The notes under the pieces: model-generated
The model's database searches: none
What the model was told of the DNA's origin: nothing
The model's input: the letters and a program-made list of their open reading frames with translations, nothing else
Shown here: positions 42,306 to 52,798 of the stretch, in pieces
Layout of the letters: the number at the start of each line of letters is the position of its first letter
How positions within the stretch are numbered: position 1 is the first letter of the stretch
Assembly (NCBI RefSeq): GCF_052118625.1
Contig: NZ_JBQKGW010000001.1
Coordinates: forward strand, 124,001 to 188,000
DNA length: 64,000 nucleotides
Source: Porcincola sp945869225
GTDB lineage: Bacteria; Bacillota; Clostridia; Lachnospirales; Lachnospiraceae
Direction: 5' to 3'
Made by a program: the position numbers and the translations under genes

Positions 42306-44153
42306 TCATCTTGCCAGCGCAGTGATGGCCTCTGCAACCCTGAGGCCGTCAACGGCTGCCGACGTGATGCCGCCTGCATAGCCCGCTCCCTCTCCACAGG
42401 GGTAGATCCCTGGAAAATGAATGGCCTGCAGGTCTTCTCCGCGCTCAATCCGAATCGGCGAGGATGTCCGGCTCTCGACGCCGGCAAGGAGCGCAGACGA
42501 ATCCGCAAAGCCGTGAATCTGCCTGTCCCATGCCAGAATTCCCTCCTCGATCGCTCCCGCAATCTGCTCCGGCAGAATGCGTCTCACGTTGGCAGCCGCA
42601 TACTGCCCGCGAAACTTCGGCCCTGTCTTCCACATTTCCGCTTCTGTCAGATCTTCCGGGCTGCACAGCGGCCTTTCGGACAAGGCCGGTCCTGCCAGTG
42701 ACGGTGCCCTGTGTACAGCGTCAGAAGACGACCCCGCGTTTCTTCCAGCTTCCCTGTATGCCCCGAACGTCTGGACCGGGATGGCTCCCCGCCCGGCTAG
42801 AAAAGCTGCCCGCTCCAGTCGGCGCTGAAACTCTACCCCGGCAAAAAGCCCGGGATCCGGCCTGCCGGTCTGCAGAAGGTCCGGATTTTCCCTCCGGCTG
42901 TCGCTGAGATATCCCCGGATATCCTGAGGAGACACGGTAACGACAACCGCACTGTTGGCGAAGCCGGAGCCTCTGTCGTGATTGCTCATGCCGTTGACCG
43001 CCAGAAGTCCCTCCTCCGACGATGCATTGACGACATAGCCCCCCGGGCACATGCAGAATGAATAGACGCCCCGCCCGTCCGGAAGCCTGTGCGTCAGCTT
43101 GTACGGTGCGGGCGGCATCTCATACGGACATCCAGCCCCATAGAGCGCCCTGTCAATCATTCCCTGCGGATGCTGAATCCGGAGTCCGACGGCGAACGCC
43201 TTCGCCGTCATGCTCAGGCCTGCATCGTACAGCATCCGGAAGGTATCGCGCGCGGAATGTCCGACCGCCAGGACGAGTACATCCGTCAGCAGACGGGTTT
43301 TCAAGGTCCCGGTTCCCTTGTCCGTCTGCTGACGCTCTGTCACAATTTCCCAGATCTCCCGCTCCTGGCAGCTTCCGGCTTTCCCGGCAGGCTTCACACA
43401 GATCAGCTTCTCCGAGAAGCGGACCTCTCCGCCCAGGGCAATGATTTCATCCCGTATGTGCGCGACCGCTCCCCTCAGCACATCGGTTCCGATGTGCGGC
43501 TTGTAGGAATACAGAATATCGGGATCAGCGCCGGCCTCCACAAATGTCTCCAGCACGAACCGGATCCTTCCGAAGGCATCCTTCACCCCAGTATTGAGCT
43601 TGCCATCCGAGAATGTGCCTGCCCCGCCTTCCCCGAACTGAACGTTCGATTCCGGATTCAGCCTGCCGCCTTCCCAGAACCTGGCCACCGTCTCCGTCCG
43701 CTGCAGAACACTCTGCCCGCGTTCAATCAGGACTGGCCGCAGGCCTGCCCTCGCAAGAGAAAGGCCGCAGAACAGTCCTGCAGGCCCCGTCCCGACGATG
43801 ACCGGTCTCAGCGCTTCCTGCTGCCCGCTGAACTTTCCTCCGTTTCCGTCTTCCGCTTTCCGGCCATGTCCTGTGCCTGCTGCCGGAAGCGTATAACGGA
43901 CCTCCTGAGCCCTGATGACATTCCGGTCTCTGTTTCTGCCCAGAATTTTCTGTTCCGTCCCGGGATCTTTCAGCGTGACATCAACGGTAAATACATAGAA
44001 GATATCCGGCTTTTTCCGGGCATCGACAGATTTTCTCCTGATCTGCATCGAGAAGTCATCCTCCCGCCGAAGATGCAGGATCCTGCTTACCTTCGCCCGG
44101 AGAGCCTCCGCCCCCTCATCCGGCCGGCACTTGATCTGGGAAATCTGTATCAT
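42306..44153 (-). CDS. Uncharacterised FAD-dependent dehydrogenase (COG2509 type)
   Basis: 615 residues. A small N-terminal ferredoxin-like domain (MIQISQIKC to about 100: RRKSVDARKKPDIFYVFTVDV) is followed by a Rossmann FAD motif PVIVGTGPAGLFCGLSLARAG, ESNVQFGEGGAGTFSDGKLNTG, CMCPGGYVVNAS, NGMSNHDRGSGFANSA and the C-terminal GEGAGYAGGITSAAVDG. ATG at 44153 follows AGGAG; the longer frame enters the neighbouring gene. Substrate unknown. Last gene of the miaB-mutSL-miaA operon. Confidence 0.88.
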   Translation of the reverse strand: MIQISQIKCRPDEGAEALRAKVSRILHLRREDDFSMQIRRKSVDARKKPDIFYVFTVDVTLKDPGTEQKILGRNRDRNVIRAQEVRYTLPAAGTGHGRKAEDGNGGKFSGQQEALRPVIVGTGPAGLFCGLSLARAGLRPVLIERGQSVLQRTETVARFWEGGRLNPESNVQFGEGGAGTFSDGKLNTGVKDAFGRIRFVLETFVEAGADPDILYSYKPHIGTDVLRGAVAHIRDEIIALGGEVRFSEKLICVKPAGKAGSCQEREIWEIVTERQQTDKGTGTLKTRLLTDVLVLAVGHSARDTFRMLYDAGLSMTAKAFAVGLRIQHPQGMIDRALYGAGCPYEMPPAPYKLTHRLPDGRGVYSFCMCPGGYVVNASSEEGLLAVNGMSNHDRGSGFANSAVVVTVSPQDIRGYLSDSRRENPDLLQTGRPDPGLFAGVEFQRRLERAAFLAGRGAIPVQTFGAYREAGRNAGSSSDAVHRAPSLAGPALSERPLCSPEDLTEAEMWKTGPKFRGQYAAANVRRILPEQIAGAIEEGILAWDRQIHGFADSSALLAGVESRTSSPIRIERGEDLQAIHFPGIYPCGEGAGYAGGITSAAVDGLRVAEAITALAR

Positions 44154-44182
44154 ATGTCTCCTCTCTCCGGTCCCTGCAGCGG

Positions 44183-45460
44183 TCAGCAGCCTTCTGCCGC
44201 GTGCTTTCCGGCCACATAGCCGCTCGACCAGGCCCACTGCAGATTATATCCGCCGCAGGGTCCGTCAAGATCCAGCAGCTCCCCCGCAATGTAAAGACCT
44301 GAAAGCGCCTGTCTTCGGCAGGCCAGTGTCTTTTCGTCCACCTCGCCGAGTGCGATGCCCCCGGCGCAGACCTGGCAGCTGTCAAACCCGCGGACATGGT
44401 CCGCCTTCAGCCTGAAGTCCTTGATCAGCTCTGACAGGCTCCGGATCAACATTCTGTCCATGCTGCCTGCCGTATCCGGAACGTGCGCCCCGCGCTGCCC
44501 GTTTTCGGCTGTCCATCTGTCAAGAACGGTCTGGATCAGCTGCTGCGGAAGGAGGCCGCAGAGGGCAAGCCGCAGGGGCGCATCCGGGTGATTCTGCCCA
44601 TAATGTGTAAGAATTGTCTCAACCTCATCCTCGGTGAACGCCGGGATCAGATCCAGTCTCAGTTCCACCTGTTTTCCTTCCTTCAGCGCCCTGGATACCT
44701 TCCGGCTGACCTGGAAGACCACAATTCCGGACAAATCCGATGCCGTGAACTGGAGCTGACCGATGTCCCGGCAGAGCGGAAGCCCGTCTGCCCACGCACT
44801 GACCCCTGCCGTCATGCGTACGCCGGCAAGCGGAGAAAGCAGTCTTCTGCCGTCCCGGACGGCAATGCCCGTCAGCGCGGGAACAACCTCCGTGACATGC
44901 AGGCCAAGCGCCTTCGCCAGCAGATAGCCGCTTCCATCGGAGCCGGTCTTCGGCGCTGCCTTTGACCCGCAGGCAAGGATGACGGCATCCGCCTCGTATT
45001 TCCAGCTGTCCGTAAGGACCGTCCATCCCTTTTCTGTCCGCTCAAGTCCCACCGCACGGCATGCATACCGCAGGCGGACGCCCAGCTCCTTCATCTGCTG
45101 GAGCAGAATCTCGAGGACGCTGCCGGACTGACCTGACAGCGGATAGACATAGGTTCCATGCTTCACCGTCGTCAGAAGGCCCATCTGGTGAAAGAGATCC
45201 AGCGTGTCATTCACAGAGAACTGACCCAGCACCGAGGCTGCCATCGAGACAGCCTCCCTGTCATTTTCCGAGAGGTAGGAGGCGGCCGTTCTCGGCGCAG
45301 TGTTTGTGAGGTTGCAGCGGCTGTTGCCGGTCATGAGAAGCTTTCTTCCCGGAAGCTTCATCGCCTCGAGCACGGTAACGTCCGCACCAGCCTTCGCCGC
45401 GGCGATCGCCGCCATCATGCCGCTTGCACCGCAGCCCACGATGAGAACACGCCGGCTCAT
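44183..45460 (-). CDS. HI0933-family flavoprotein
   Basis: 425 residues. FAD motif VLIVGCGASGMMAAIAAAKAG, KLPGRKLLMTGNSRCNLTN (the family signature GRKxxxTGxGRCNxTN), GGIALGEVD and C-terminal GELLDLDGPCGGYNLQWAWSSG. Members are annotated as BaiN-like or aminoacetone-oxidase-like flavoproteins without firm function. ATG at 45460 overlaps the preceding stop in ATGA. Confidence 0.9.
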   Translation of the reverse strand: MSRRVLIVGCGASGMMAAIAAAKAGADVTVLEAMKLPGRKLLMTGNSRCNLTNTAPRTAASYLSENDREAVSMAASVLGQFSVNDTLDLFHQMGLLTTVKHGTYVYPLSGQSGSVLEILLQQMKELGVRLRYACRAVGLERTEKGWTVLTDSWKYEADAVILACGSKAAPKTGSDGSGYLLAKALGLHVTEVVPALTGIAVRDGRRLLSPLAGVRMTAGVSAWADGLPLCRDIGQLQFTASDLSGIVVFQVSRKVSRALKEGKQVELRLDLIPAFTEDEVETILTHYGQNHPDAPLRLALCGLLPQQLIQTVLDRWTAENGQRGAHVPDTAGSMDRMLIRSLSELIKDFRLKADHVRGFDSCQVCAGGIALGEVDEKTLACRRQALSGLYIAGELLDLDGPCGGYNLQWAWSSGYVAGKHAAEGC

Positions 45461-46749
45461 GAAAGCTTCACCAGGCCGCACTCATACAACCTCTGGAGAG
45501 ACTTCAGGATTCCGAACTTCCCGTGCTCAAAGGTCAGTCCGCCCTGGAAATAGACGGCATACGGCGGCTTGATCGGGCCGTCCGCCGACAGCTCGATCGA
45601 GGAGCCTGAAACGAATGCCCCGGCTGCCATGATGACGTCCGAATCATATCCCGGCATTGCCCACGGCTGCGGCGTCACATAGCTGTCAACCGGAGCTGCC
45701 TGCTGAATGCCCTCGCAGAAATGAATGACGCCCTCGGGGAATCCGAACTCGATGGCCTGAATGATGTCATTTCTCCGCTCTTTGCTGCCTGGAATGACAT
45801 GAAAGCCGAGCTGCTCATAGAGACTGGCCGCGAAGATCGAGGTCTTGAGCGCCGCTGCCGTGACCGTCGGCGCCAGGAAGAAGCCCTGGTAAAGCTGCCT
45901 GAGCACATTCAGGCTTGCTCCGACTTCCCGCCCCAGTCCCGGGGAGGTCAGCCGGACAGCGCAGTTTTCGATGCATTCCTTCGTCCCGGCAATATAGCCC
46001 CCGATCGGGGCCAGCCCGCCGCCCGGATTCTTGATCAGCGACCCGACTGTCATGTCCGCCCCGAAGTCAGATGGCTCCGTCCGGTCGACAAACTCGCCAT
46101 AGCAGTTGTCAACCATAACGATGATGTCCGGACGCCGCTCCTTGACAAACTGAATGGCCTCCCCGATGGCATCGACACTGAGCGAAGGCCGGGTCAGATA
46201 TCCCTTTGAACGCTGAATCTCCACCAGGTGCGTCTTTTCTCCAAGTGCCTGCTCAATCGCCTCGAAGTCAAAGCTTCCGTCCGGTTTCAGCTCAACCTGC
46301 CTGTAGGTCACGCCATACTCTGCCAGCGACCCCCTCGAGGGCCGGATGCCGATGACCTCTTCCAGGGTGTCATAGGGCTTTCCGCTGATCGAGATCATCT
46401 CGTCGCCCGGCCGCAGATTGGCCGAGAGCGCCAGGGACAGGGCATGCGTGCCGCATGTAATCTGCGGACGCACAAGCGCATCCTCCGTGTGAAACGTATC
46501 GGCATAGACCTTCTCAAGATCATCTCTTCCGGCATCGTCATAGCCATAGCCTGTCGACCCGTTGAAGTGCTCCGCAGAGATCCGGTTCTTCTGAAAGGCT
46601 GCGAGGACCTTCATCTGATTGTATGCAGCCGTCCGGTCGGCCTCGCGGAAACGATCCTCCAGCTTCTCCGCCGTCCGCTCTCCCAGCTCATAGATCTCTC
46701 TGGAAACGCCCATCGTCTCCGCCATTTTCTCCATTGAAGGTTGTATCAC
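45457..46749 (-). CDS. Methionine gamma-lyase-family PLP enzyme (aluminium-resistance type)
   Basis: 430 residues. PLP fold with GTHALSLALSANLRPGDEMI, VDNCYGEFVDRTEPSDFGADMTVGSLIKNPGGG (the SLIKNPGG segment carries the likely PLP Lys) and the C-terminal PYAVYFQGGLTFEHGKFGI. Start at GTG 46749 because AGGAGG lies 10 nt upstream and it makes a GTGA overlap with miaA; ATG at 46734 is the alternative. Carbon-sulfur lyase activity is by family name only. Confidence 0.9.
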   Translation of the reverse strand: MIQPSMEKMAETMGVSREIYELGERTAEKLEDRFREADRTAAYNQMKVLAAFQKNRISAEHFNGSTGYGYDDAGRDDLEKVYADTFHTEDALVRPQITCGTHALSLALSANLRPGDEMISISGKPYDTLEEVIGIRPSRGSLAEYGVTYRQVELKPDGSFDFEAIEQALGEKTHLVEIQRSKGYLTRPSLSVDAIGEAIQFVKERRPDIIVMVDNCYGEFVDRTEPSDFGADMTVGSLIKNPGGGLAPIGGYIAGTKECIENCAVRLTSPGLGREVGASLNVLRQLYQGFFLAPTVTAAALKTSIFAASLYEQLGFHVIPGSKERRNDIIQAIEFGFPEGVIHFCEGIQQAAPVDSYVTPQPWAMPGYDSDVIMAAGAFVSGSSIELSADGPIKPPYAVYFQGGLTFEHGKFGILKSLQRLYECGLVKLS

Positions 46750-47741
46750 TTTCCCATGTCCTCCTTTTGTTCTTCTATCTGAATGATACCGCGGCGCTGC
46801 AGGATATCGAGCATCGCCGCAAGGATTCTGTCCGGATCCCGCCCATAGTCCTGCTTCCGGATCCATGTCACATCCCGCTCACGCCGAAACCAGGTCAGCT
46901 GGCGCTTGGCAAAATGCCGGGTATCCCGCTTTATCCTGCGGACAGCCTCCTCGTAAGGAATCAGCCCGTCCAGATAATCCATCATTTCCTTGTATCCAAG
47001 CCCCTGCATGGACGTCATTTCTCTGGTGATGCCCCCTGCCCGAAGCGTTCTGACCTCTTTCTCAAGCCCCTGCCGGATCATTTGTTCCACGCGCTGATCA
47101 ATGCGGCGGTAGAGCTCATCCCGCTCGTCCTCGAGAACAAAATAGACGAATCGATAGGGGGACGTCTTGTTTCGCTCCTCACGGTTATGGGCTGACATCG
47201 TCTGCCCGGTCTGCTGATGGTACTCAATGGCACGGATCGTCCGCTTTACATTGTTTGGATGAATCTGCTCTGCCGCATCGGGATCCACCTCCCTGAGCAT
47301 CTCGTGCAGCCGCTCTTTCCCCGAAGGTTCTCTTCCAATCGCCTCAAGCTCCCGCCTCAGGCTCATATCCCCGTCATTCTCTGTAAAATCAACGTCATAG
47401 ACGACGCCCTGGATATAAAACCCTGTTCCCCCGGTCAGGATCGGGATATGCCCCCGGGACCAGATTCCGTCCATCGCCATTTTCGCCAGCCGCTGGAAAA
47501 GCGCGGCATCGAACGGCTCATCCGGATCCAGAACATCGATCAGATGGTGCGGAACACCCCGCATTTCGTCCGGACGGATTTTCGCGGAGCCGATATCCAT
47601 CCCCCGGTAGACCTGCATGGAATCTGCAGATATGATCTCCCCGCCGATCTTCTCTGCCAGACGGACGGAAAGCTCTGTCTTGCCTGAGGCAGTCGGCCCC
47701 GTCAGCACGATCAGTTTTTTCTTTTCCTCTTCCTGCCCCAT
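46746..47741 (-). CDS. miaA: tRNA dimethylallyltransferase
   Basis: 331 residues. P-loop GPTASGKTELSVRLA, SADSMQVYRGMDIGSAK, LTGGTGFYIQ and RDTRHFAKRQLTWFRR. It adds the isopentenyl group to A37 of tRNAs reading UNN codons; MiaB, encoded in the same operon, then methylthiolates it. mutL lies 75 nt upstream. Confidence 0.96.
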   Translation of the reverse strand: MGQEEEKKKLIVLTGPTASGKTELSVRLAEKIGGEIISADSMQVYRGMDIGSAKIRPDEMRGVPHHLIDVLDPDEPFDAALFQRLAKMAMDGIWSRGHIPILTGGTGFYIQGVVYDVDFTENDGDMSLRRELEAIGREPSGKERLHEMLREVDPDAAEQIHPNNVKRTIRAIEYHQQTGQTMSAHNREERNKTSPYRFVYFVLEDERDELYRRIDQRVEQMIRQGLEKEVRTLRAGGITREMTSMQGLGYKEMMDYLDGLIPYEEAVRRIKRDTRHFAKRQLTWFRRERDVTWIRKQDYGRDPDRILAAMLDILQRRGIIQIEEQKEDMGK

Positions 47742-47816
47742 ATTCCTTTCCTTTCAGCCTCTGGCCTTCCGACTGTCCGCGCCGTTCCTGCCCTTCACCC
47801 TTTTCTCTGCCAAAGA

Positions 47817-49961
47817 TCAGACAATTCGCCGGAACTTCTTCTCAAGCTCGCTCTTTGTCATGGAGATGATGGTCGGACGTCCATGCGGGCAGTTGTATGG
47901 ATCCTCCAGCGAGAGCAGCTCCGTAATCAGCGCATCCGCCTCCTGCGTGCTCAGTCTCGTGTTGCCCTTGACAGCTGCCTTGCAGGCCATGGTCGCAATC
48001 CTCGCCGTCACTTCCTCCATCGATGTCTTCCCGGTATCCGGTGACAGCTGATCGAGCATCTCCAGGAAAAACTCCTTTTCTGTCAGTCCGAACAGATCCT
48101 GAGGGACAGCCGAGATCGCGTAATCCCTGTCGCCGAACGGCCGGATCTCAAATCCCAGCTGCTCAAATGTATCTCTGTGCGCTCTCAGCTGATCTTCCTC
48201 CGCCATCGTCAGCGAGACGATAATCGGAGGACTCAGCCGCTGGGAAGCCGCCTCCTTGTCACGAAAGCGCTTCATCAGCCGCTCGAACATGACCTTCTCA
48301 TGGGCCGCGTGCTGATCGATGATATAGAGACTGTTTCTGAATTCCACAATCCAGTAGGTATCAAATACCTGACCGATGAGACGGTGCTCTTTTACATGCT
48401 CCTTTGACAGGAAAAATGCGTTGTCATCCTCCGGCGCAAGCTCCTCGAGCGTCACCTGTCTCCCTGTGACGGCGTCCTCTCCTGAGGCGGATCCTGCAGA
48501 AGCCTTCTTTTCTGATTCTTCCACCTGACGGCTGTCTTTTCCGCCCTGGAAATTGTGATGGGCGTCCAGAAACGCAGCCGCCTGGTCCAGAAAGTTTTTT
48601 CCTTCAGCCAGCCTGCTCCGTCTGGCCGATTCCTCCCGCTGCCCGGATATGCCCGGGTACATGGCACTGTAAGGGGAGTCCGCCGCAGCCGGATGCTCTT
48701 CCCGCAGTTTCTGGAAATTGTAGCCGTTACCTGCTCCCGGGGCCGCTGCGGTTCCCTCTCTTCTATGATCTGCCCCCGGGCTGTCAGCCAAACACGCAGA
48801 TGAAGCTTCCTGCGCCTTCCATCCCGGATTTGTTTCCTCCGCCAGCTGCTGCCTTCGCTGAAATTCGAACGGTTCCGGAGCCGTCTCCTTTTTCAACACT
48901 TCCTGCGCCAGCTTTTTTGCTTCTTTGGCGTGATCCTCCTTCCCGAAACTGGTGCGGATGATCAGCTCCCTGTGCGTCAGTGCCCCCTTCACCGCTGTCT
49001 TTACGAAATTGTATACCGCAGGGCCGTCCGCAAAGCGGACCTGCGCCTTGGCCGGATGGACATTGACATCGACCAGCGTTCCATCGAGATCCAGTGCCAG
49101 AATCAGAAAAGGAAAACGATGCTGCATCAGGAAGGTCTCGTAGCCTTCCTCCGCCGCCTTTGACAGAATATTGCTTGCGATCAGCCGTCCGTTCACATAG
49201 TAGATTTCGTATGTCCGGTTTCCTCTTGAAATCTGCGGCTTGCCGAGAAACCCGTGAAGGTGCATGCCGGTCGCCTCGTCGGTCTGATCCACCTCGATCA
49301 GATTGCCGCTGATCTCCCGCCCGAAGATACGGTAGATGACGTCCGCCTGCTTTCCATTGCCGGAGGTAGCCAGCTTTGTCGTCCCGTTGGCCATGAACTT
49401 GATGGCCAGCTCCGGATGGGACAGCGCAAGCCGTTCGACAAACTCCGCAATGTACCCTGCCTCCGTCTGAGCCGACTTCAGGAACTTCCGTCTGGCCGGC
49501 GTATTGTAGAACAGGTCCCGGCAGACAAATGTGGATCCGTTCGGAGCTCCGATCTCCTCCATACCGGTCTCGATCCCGCCCTCAATGCGGTACCGGGTTC
49601 CGACCAGGCTCTCCTGCGGTTTTGTAATCAGCTCCACGCGGCTTACAGCTGCAATGCTGGAGAGCGCCTCGCCGCGGAACCCGAAGGACCGGATGCTGGT
49701 CAGATCATCGACCTTCTCGATTTTGCTGGTGGCATGGCGCAGGAACGCGGTGCGGACCTGGTCCGCCGGGATCCCGCCCCCGTCATCGGTCACCCGGATC
49801 ATCGTAATGCCGCCGTCTCGGATCTCCACCGTAATGGCGGTTGCCCCGGCATCGATGGCATTCTCTGTCAGCTCCTTCACGATGCTCCTCGGCCTTTCAA
49901 CGACCTCCCCGGCTGCGATCTTGTCAATTGTCGCCTGCTCCAGCAGATGGATGACCGCCAT
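47817..49961 (-). CDS. mutL: DNA mismatch repair protein MutL
   Basis: 714 residues. GHKL ATPase motifs ELTENAIDAGAT, DDGGGIP and RHATSKI...SFGFRGEALSSIA. Low-similarity linker about 335-520. C-terminal endonuclease motif DQHAAHEKVMFE, with ACKAAVKGN and CPHGRPT, so it belongs to the nicking MutL class as expected without MutH. ATG at 49961 follows AAAGGAGGG. The 155-nt spacer to mutS shows short ATCCGG repeats and nothing else clear. Confidence 0.96.
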   Translation of the reverse strand: MAVIHLLEQATIDKIAAGEVVERPRSIVKELTENAIDAGATAITVEIRDGGITMIRVTDDGGGIPADQVRTAFLRHATSKIEKVDDLTSIRSFGFRGEALSSIAAVSRVELITKPQESLVGTRYRIEGGIETGMEEIGAPNGSTFVCRDLFYNTPARRKFLKSAQTEAGYIAEFVERLALSHPELAIKFMANGTTKLATSGNGKQADVIYRIFGREISGNLIEVDQTDEATGMHLHGFLGKPQISRGNRTYEIYYVNGRLIASNILSKAAEEGYETFLMQHRFPFLILALDLDGTLVDVNVHPAKAQVRFADGPAVYNFVKTAVKGALTHRELIIRTSFGKEDHAKEAKKLAQEVLKKETAPEPFEFQRRQQLAEETNPGWKAQEASSACLADSPGADHRREGTAAAPGAGNGYNFQKLREEHPAAADSPYSAMYPGISGQREESARRSRLAEGKNFLDQAAAFLDAHHNFQGGKDSRQVEESEKKASAGSASGEDAVTGRQVTLEELAPEDDNAFFLSKEHVKEHRLIGQVFDTYWIVEFRNSLYIIDQHAAHEKVMFERLMKRFRDKEAASQRLSPPIIVSLTMAEEDQLRAHRDTFEQLGFEIRPFGDRDYAISAVPQDLFGLTEKEFFLEMLDQLSPDTGKTSMEEVTARIATMACKAAVKGNTRLSTQEADALITELLSLEDPYNCPHGRPTIISMTKSELEKKFRRIV

Positions 49962-50116
49962 GACGCCCTCCTTTCGTCCTGATTTCTGTCTCACTCCGGA
50001 TGACCGGATGACCTGATTCCTCGCTTCTGTGCAGTCAGGCCATCCCGGTATCACTCGAATCTTCCCCTGAAAAGACCTGCGCACCCGGCCCCGGATGCTG
50101 CAGGACAACGATCTGC

Positions 50117-52798
50117 TCAGGCTCCGTTCCAGCGGTTCTTCATCTTGTTCTGGAGCGCATAGATCGTGTTGAGCGCATCGAGCGGTGTCAGGTGCGTCAC
50201 ATCGATCTCCATCAGTTCCCTCACGATATCCGCATCCGAGACCGTATCAAAAAGCGACATCTGGTTCATATCCACCTCGTCCACCTTATGGCGCTTTTTC
50301 TTCGGCTTCTCAGCGTCGTCCGTCTCCGTGATCTCCTGTACCTTCTCGGTGATGTCGCTGTCCGACAGCTCCGCTGCCAGCTCCTTCGCACGACTGATGA
50401 CGTCGTCCGGCACACCGGCCAGCTTTGCGACCTGGATTCCGTAGCTTTTATCCGCTCCGCCGCGCACGATCTTCCTGAGGAACACGATGTCATCACCCTT
50501 CTCACGGACCGCAATGCAGTAGTTGTTGATGCCGGGAATCTTTCCCTCGAGCTCCGTGAGCTCATGGTAATGGGTGGCGAACAGTGTCTTGGCACCGAGC
50601 TTCTTTGTGTCAGCGACGTGCTCGACAACTGCCCAGGCAATCGAGAGACCGTCGTAGGTGGATGTCCCGCGCCCGATCTCATCGAGGATCAGAAGAGAGT
50701 TCTTCGTCGCCTGGCGCAGAATATTCGCCACCTCGCTCATTTCCACCATGAAGGTGGACTGACCGCTCGCCAGGTCATCGGAAGCGCCAACCCTCGTGAA
50801 GATCCGATCGACGATGCCGATATCCGCCGATTTGGCAGGAACAAAGCTTCCGATCTGCGCCATCAGCACAATCAGGGCGCTCTGCCGCATATAGGTGGAC
50901 TTTCCGGCCATATTCGGGCCGGTGATGATGCTGACCCTGTTTTTATGATTGTCCAGCACGGTGTCATTGGGGATGAATTCCCCGGAGGACATCATCTGCT
51001 CCACAACCGGATGGCGGCCTTCCCGGATGTCGATGGTACCGCGGGTGTTGATCTTCGGACGGACATAACGGTTGCGCTCCGCAACGGCGGCAAGAGAACA
51101 GAATACATCCGTCTGGGCCAGTGCCTTTGCGGTCTGCTGGATCCGCAGCGTACAGTCGGAGATTTTATTTCTGAGATCCACGAACAGATCATACTCCAGC
51201 TGCACCAGCCGGTCCTGGGCCCCCAGGATGGTCTCCTCCAGCTTTTTCAGCTCCGGTGTGATGTAACGCTCCGCGTTCACCAGCGTCTGCTTGCGGATAT
51301 AATCCTGGGGAATCTCCCCGCGGTAGCTGTTCGGAATCTCCAGATAATAGCCGAAGACCTTGTTGTAGCGGATTTTCATTTTCTGGATGCCGGTCCGCTC
51401 CTTCTCCCGGGCTTCGATGTCTGCCAGCCACTGTTTTCCATCCGTCTTCGCCGATCTGAGATGGTCGACCTCCTCGCTGTATCCCTCGCGGATGAATCCG
51501 CCCTCCCTCACGGAGACAGGCGGATCGTCGACAATGGCCTTCCCGATCAGCCCGCAGACATCCTCCAGCGGGTCGATTTCCTCCCGAATGGAAGAAAGAA
51601 GCGGCGACTGGAATTCCTGAAGCGCTGTCCGGATCGCCGGAACCATGCCAAGCGAGGTTTTCAGGGCAATCAGATCTCTTGGGTTCGCCGTCATGAAGGC
51701 GATTCTGGAGATCAGCCGTTCCAGGTCATACACGGGTCCCAGATATTCCCGCAGTTCCTCCCGGGTGATGGCGTTCTGGTTCAGCTCCTCGACTGCCGTC
51801 AGCCGGGCCTCGATCTCCTCGCTGTCCACAAGCGGCTGTTCGAGGAAGGAACGAAGCAGCCGCGCCCCCATCGCCGTCTTCGTTTTATCCAGCACCCAGA
51901 GAAGCGAGCCTCTCCGGTTCTTTTCCCGCAGCGTCTCCGTCAGCTCCAGGTTCCTCCTTGTGAAGGAATCGAGCACCATGTACTTTCCGATCGAATAGGG
52001 CTCGATCGACGTCAGGTTTTCAAGCTTTGTCTTCTGCGTCTCCGTTAGGTACCGCAGCGTCGCGCCTGTCGCCGCCACGCCCGCATCCATGTCCGCAAGA
52101 CCAAGCCCCTGAAGGTTTCCGACATGGAAATGGTCCTTGATCGACTGTCTGCACTCTTCATCATCAAAGTAGGTGGAATCCAGCGTGAAGATGGTCGCGC
52201 CGGTCTGGTCCTTGATCTCCTGAAGATTCAGCCCCGTCAGCTCGAACGCATCGTTGCAGATGATCTCCGCCGGTGAAAACCTCAGAATCTCATCCCGGAG
52301 CTTTCGCCTGGAATCGGTCTCTGTCACAAGGAAGGTGCCGGTTGTGATATCGACCGTCGCAATTCCGCTTTTCTCTCCCAGGCAGAACACGCACATCAGA
52401 TAATTGTTCCGGGAGGCATCCAGGTCATCCGTGTCCAGGTTTGTCCCCGGGGTCACAATCCGGACAACCTCCCGCTTCACCAGTCCTACAGCCTTCTTCG
52501 GATCCTCCACCTGTTCGCAGATCGCGACCTTGTGACCATTTTGAACAAGCTTATTCAGATAGGATTCGACGGCATGATGCGGGACACCGCACATGGGTGC
52601 CCGCTCCGGAAGGCCGCATTCCTTCCCGGTCAGCGTCAGCCCAAGCTCCTGCGAGACCATCACCGCGTCATCGAAGAACATTTCATAAAAATCGCCGAGG
52701 CGGTAAAACAGGATGCAGTCTGCAACCTGCCTTTTCGTCTCGACATAAAGCTTCATCATGGGGGAGAGTTTGTCATAGTCAATCTCATCCAGCAGCAT
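50117..52798 (-). CDS. mutS: DNA mismatch repair protein MutS
   Basis: 893 residues. Mismatch-reading Phe-x-Glu in GDFYEMFF near residue 37, CGVPHHAVESYL, Walker A TGPNMAGKSTYMRQ, ASDDLASGQSTFMVEM, Walker B LLILDEIGRGTSTYDG and FATHYHEL. Domain order is that of MutS1. Overlaps miaB by 14 nt; SD GGGAGG precedes the ATG. Confidence 0.97.
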   Translation of the reverse strand: MLLDEIDYDKLSPMMKLYVETKRQVADCILFYRLGDFYEMFFDDAVMVSQELGLTLTGKECGLPERAPMCGVPHHAVESYLNKLVQNGHKVAICEQVEDPKKAVGLVKREVVRIVTPGTNLDTDDLDASRNNYLMCVFCLGEKSGIATVDITTGTFLVTETDSRRKLRDEILRFSPAEIICNDAFELTGLNLQEIKDQTGATIFTLDSTYFDDEECRQSIKDHFHVGNLQGLGLADMDAGVAATGATLRYLTETQKTKLENLTSIEPYSIGKYMVLDSFTRRNLELTETLREKNRRGSLLWVLDKTKTAMGARLLRSFLEQPLVDSEEIEARLTAVEELNQNAITREELREYLGPVYDLERLISRIAFMTANPRDLIALKTSLGMVPAIRTALQEFQSPLLSSIREEIDPLEDVCGLIGKAIVDDPPVSVREGGFIREGYSEEVDHLRSAKTDGKQWLADIEAREKERTGIQKMKIRYNKVFGYYLEIPNSYRGEIPQDYIRKQTLVNAERYITPELKKLEETILGAQDRLVQLEYDLFVDLRNKISDCTLRIQQTAKALAQTDVFCSLAAVAERNRYVRPKINTRGTIDIREGRHPVVEQMMSSGEFIPNDTVLDNHKNRVSIITGPNMAGKSTYMRQSALIVLMAQIGSFVPAKSADIGIVDRIFTRVGASDDLASGQSTFMVEMSEVANILRQATKNSLLILDEIGRGTSTYDGLSIAWAVVEHVADTKKLGAKTLFATHYHELTELEGKIPGINNYCIAVREKGDDIVFLRKIVRGGADKSYGIQVAKLAGVPDDVISRAKELAAELSDSDITEKVQEITETDDAEKPKKKRHKVDEVDMNQMSLFDTVSDADIVRELMEIDVTHLTPLDALNTIYALQNKMKNRWNGA

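Noticed and set aside
50192..52048. Plus-strand frame of 618 codons opposite mutS
   Set aside because: Antisense shadow of a fully motif-supported mutS; high-GC third positions make the complementary frame open. No protein motif recognised.
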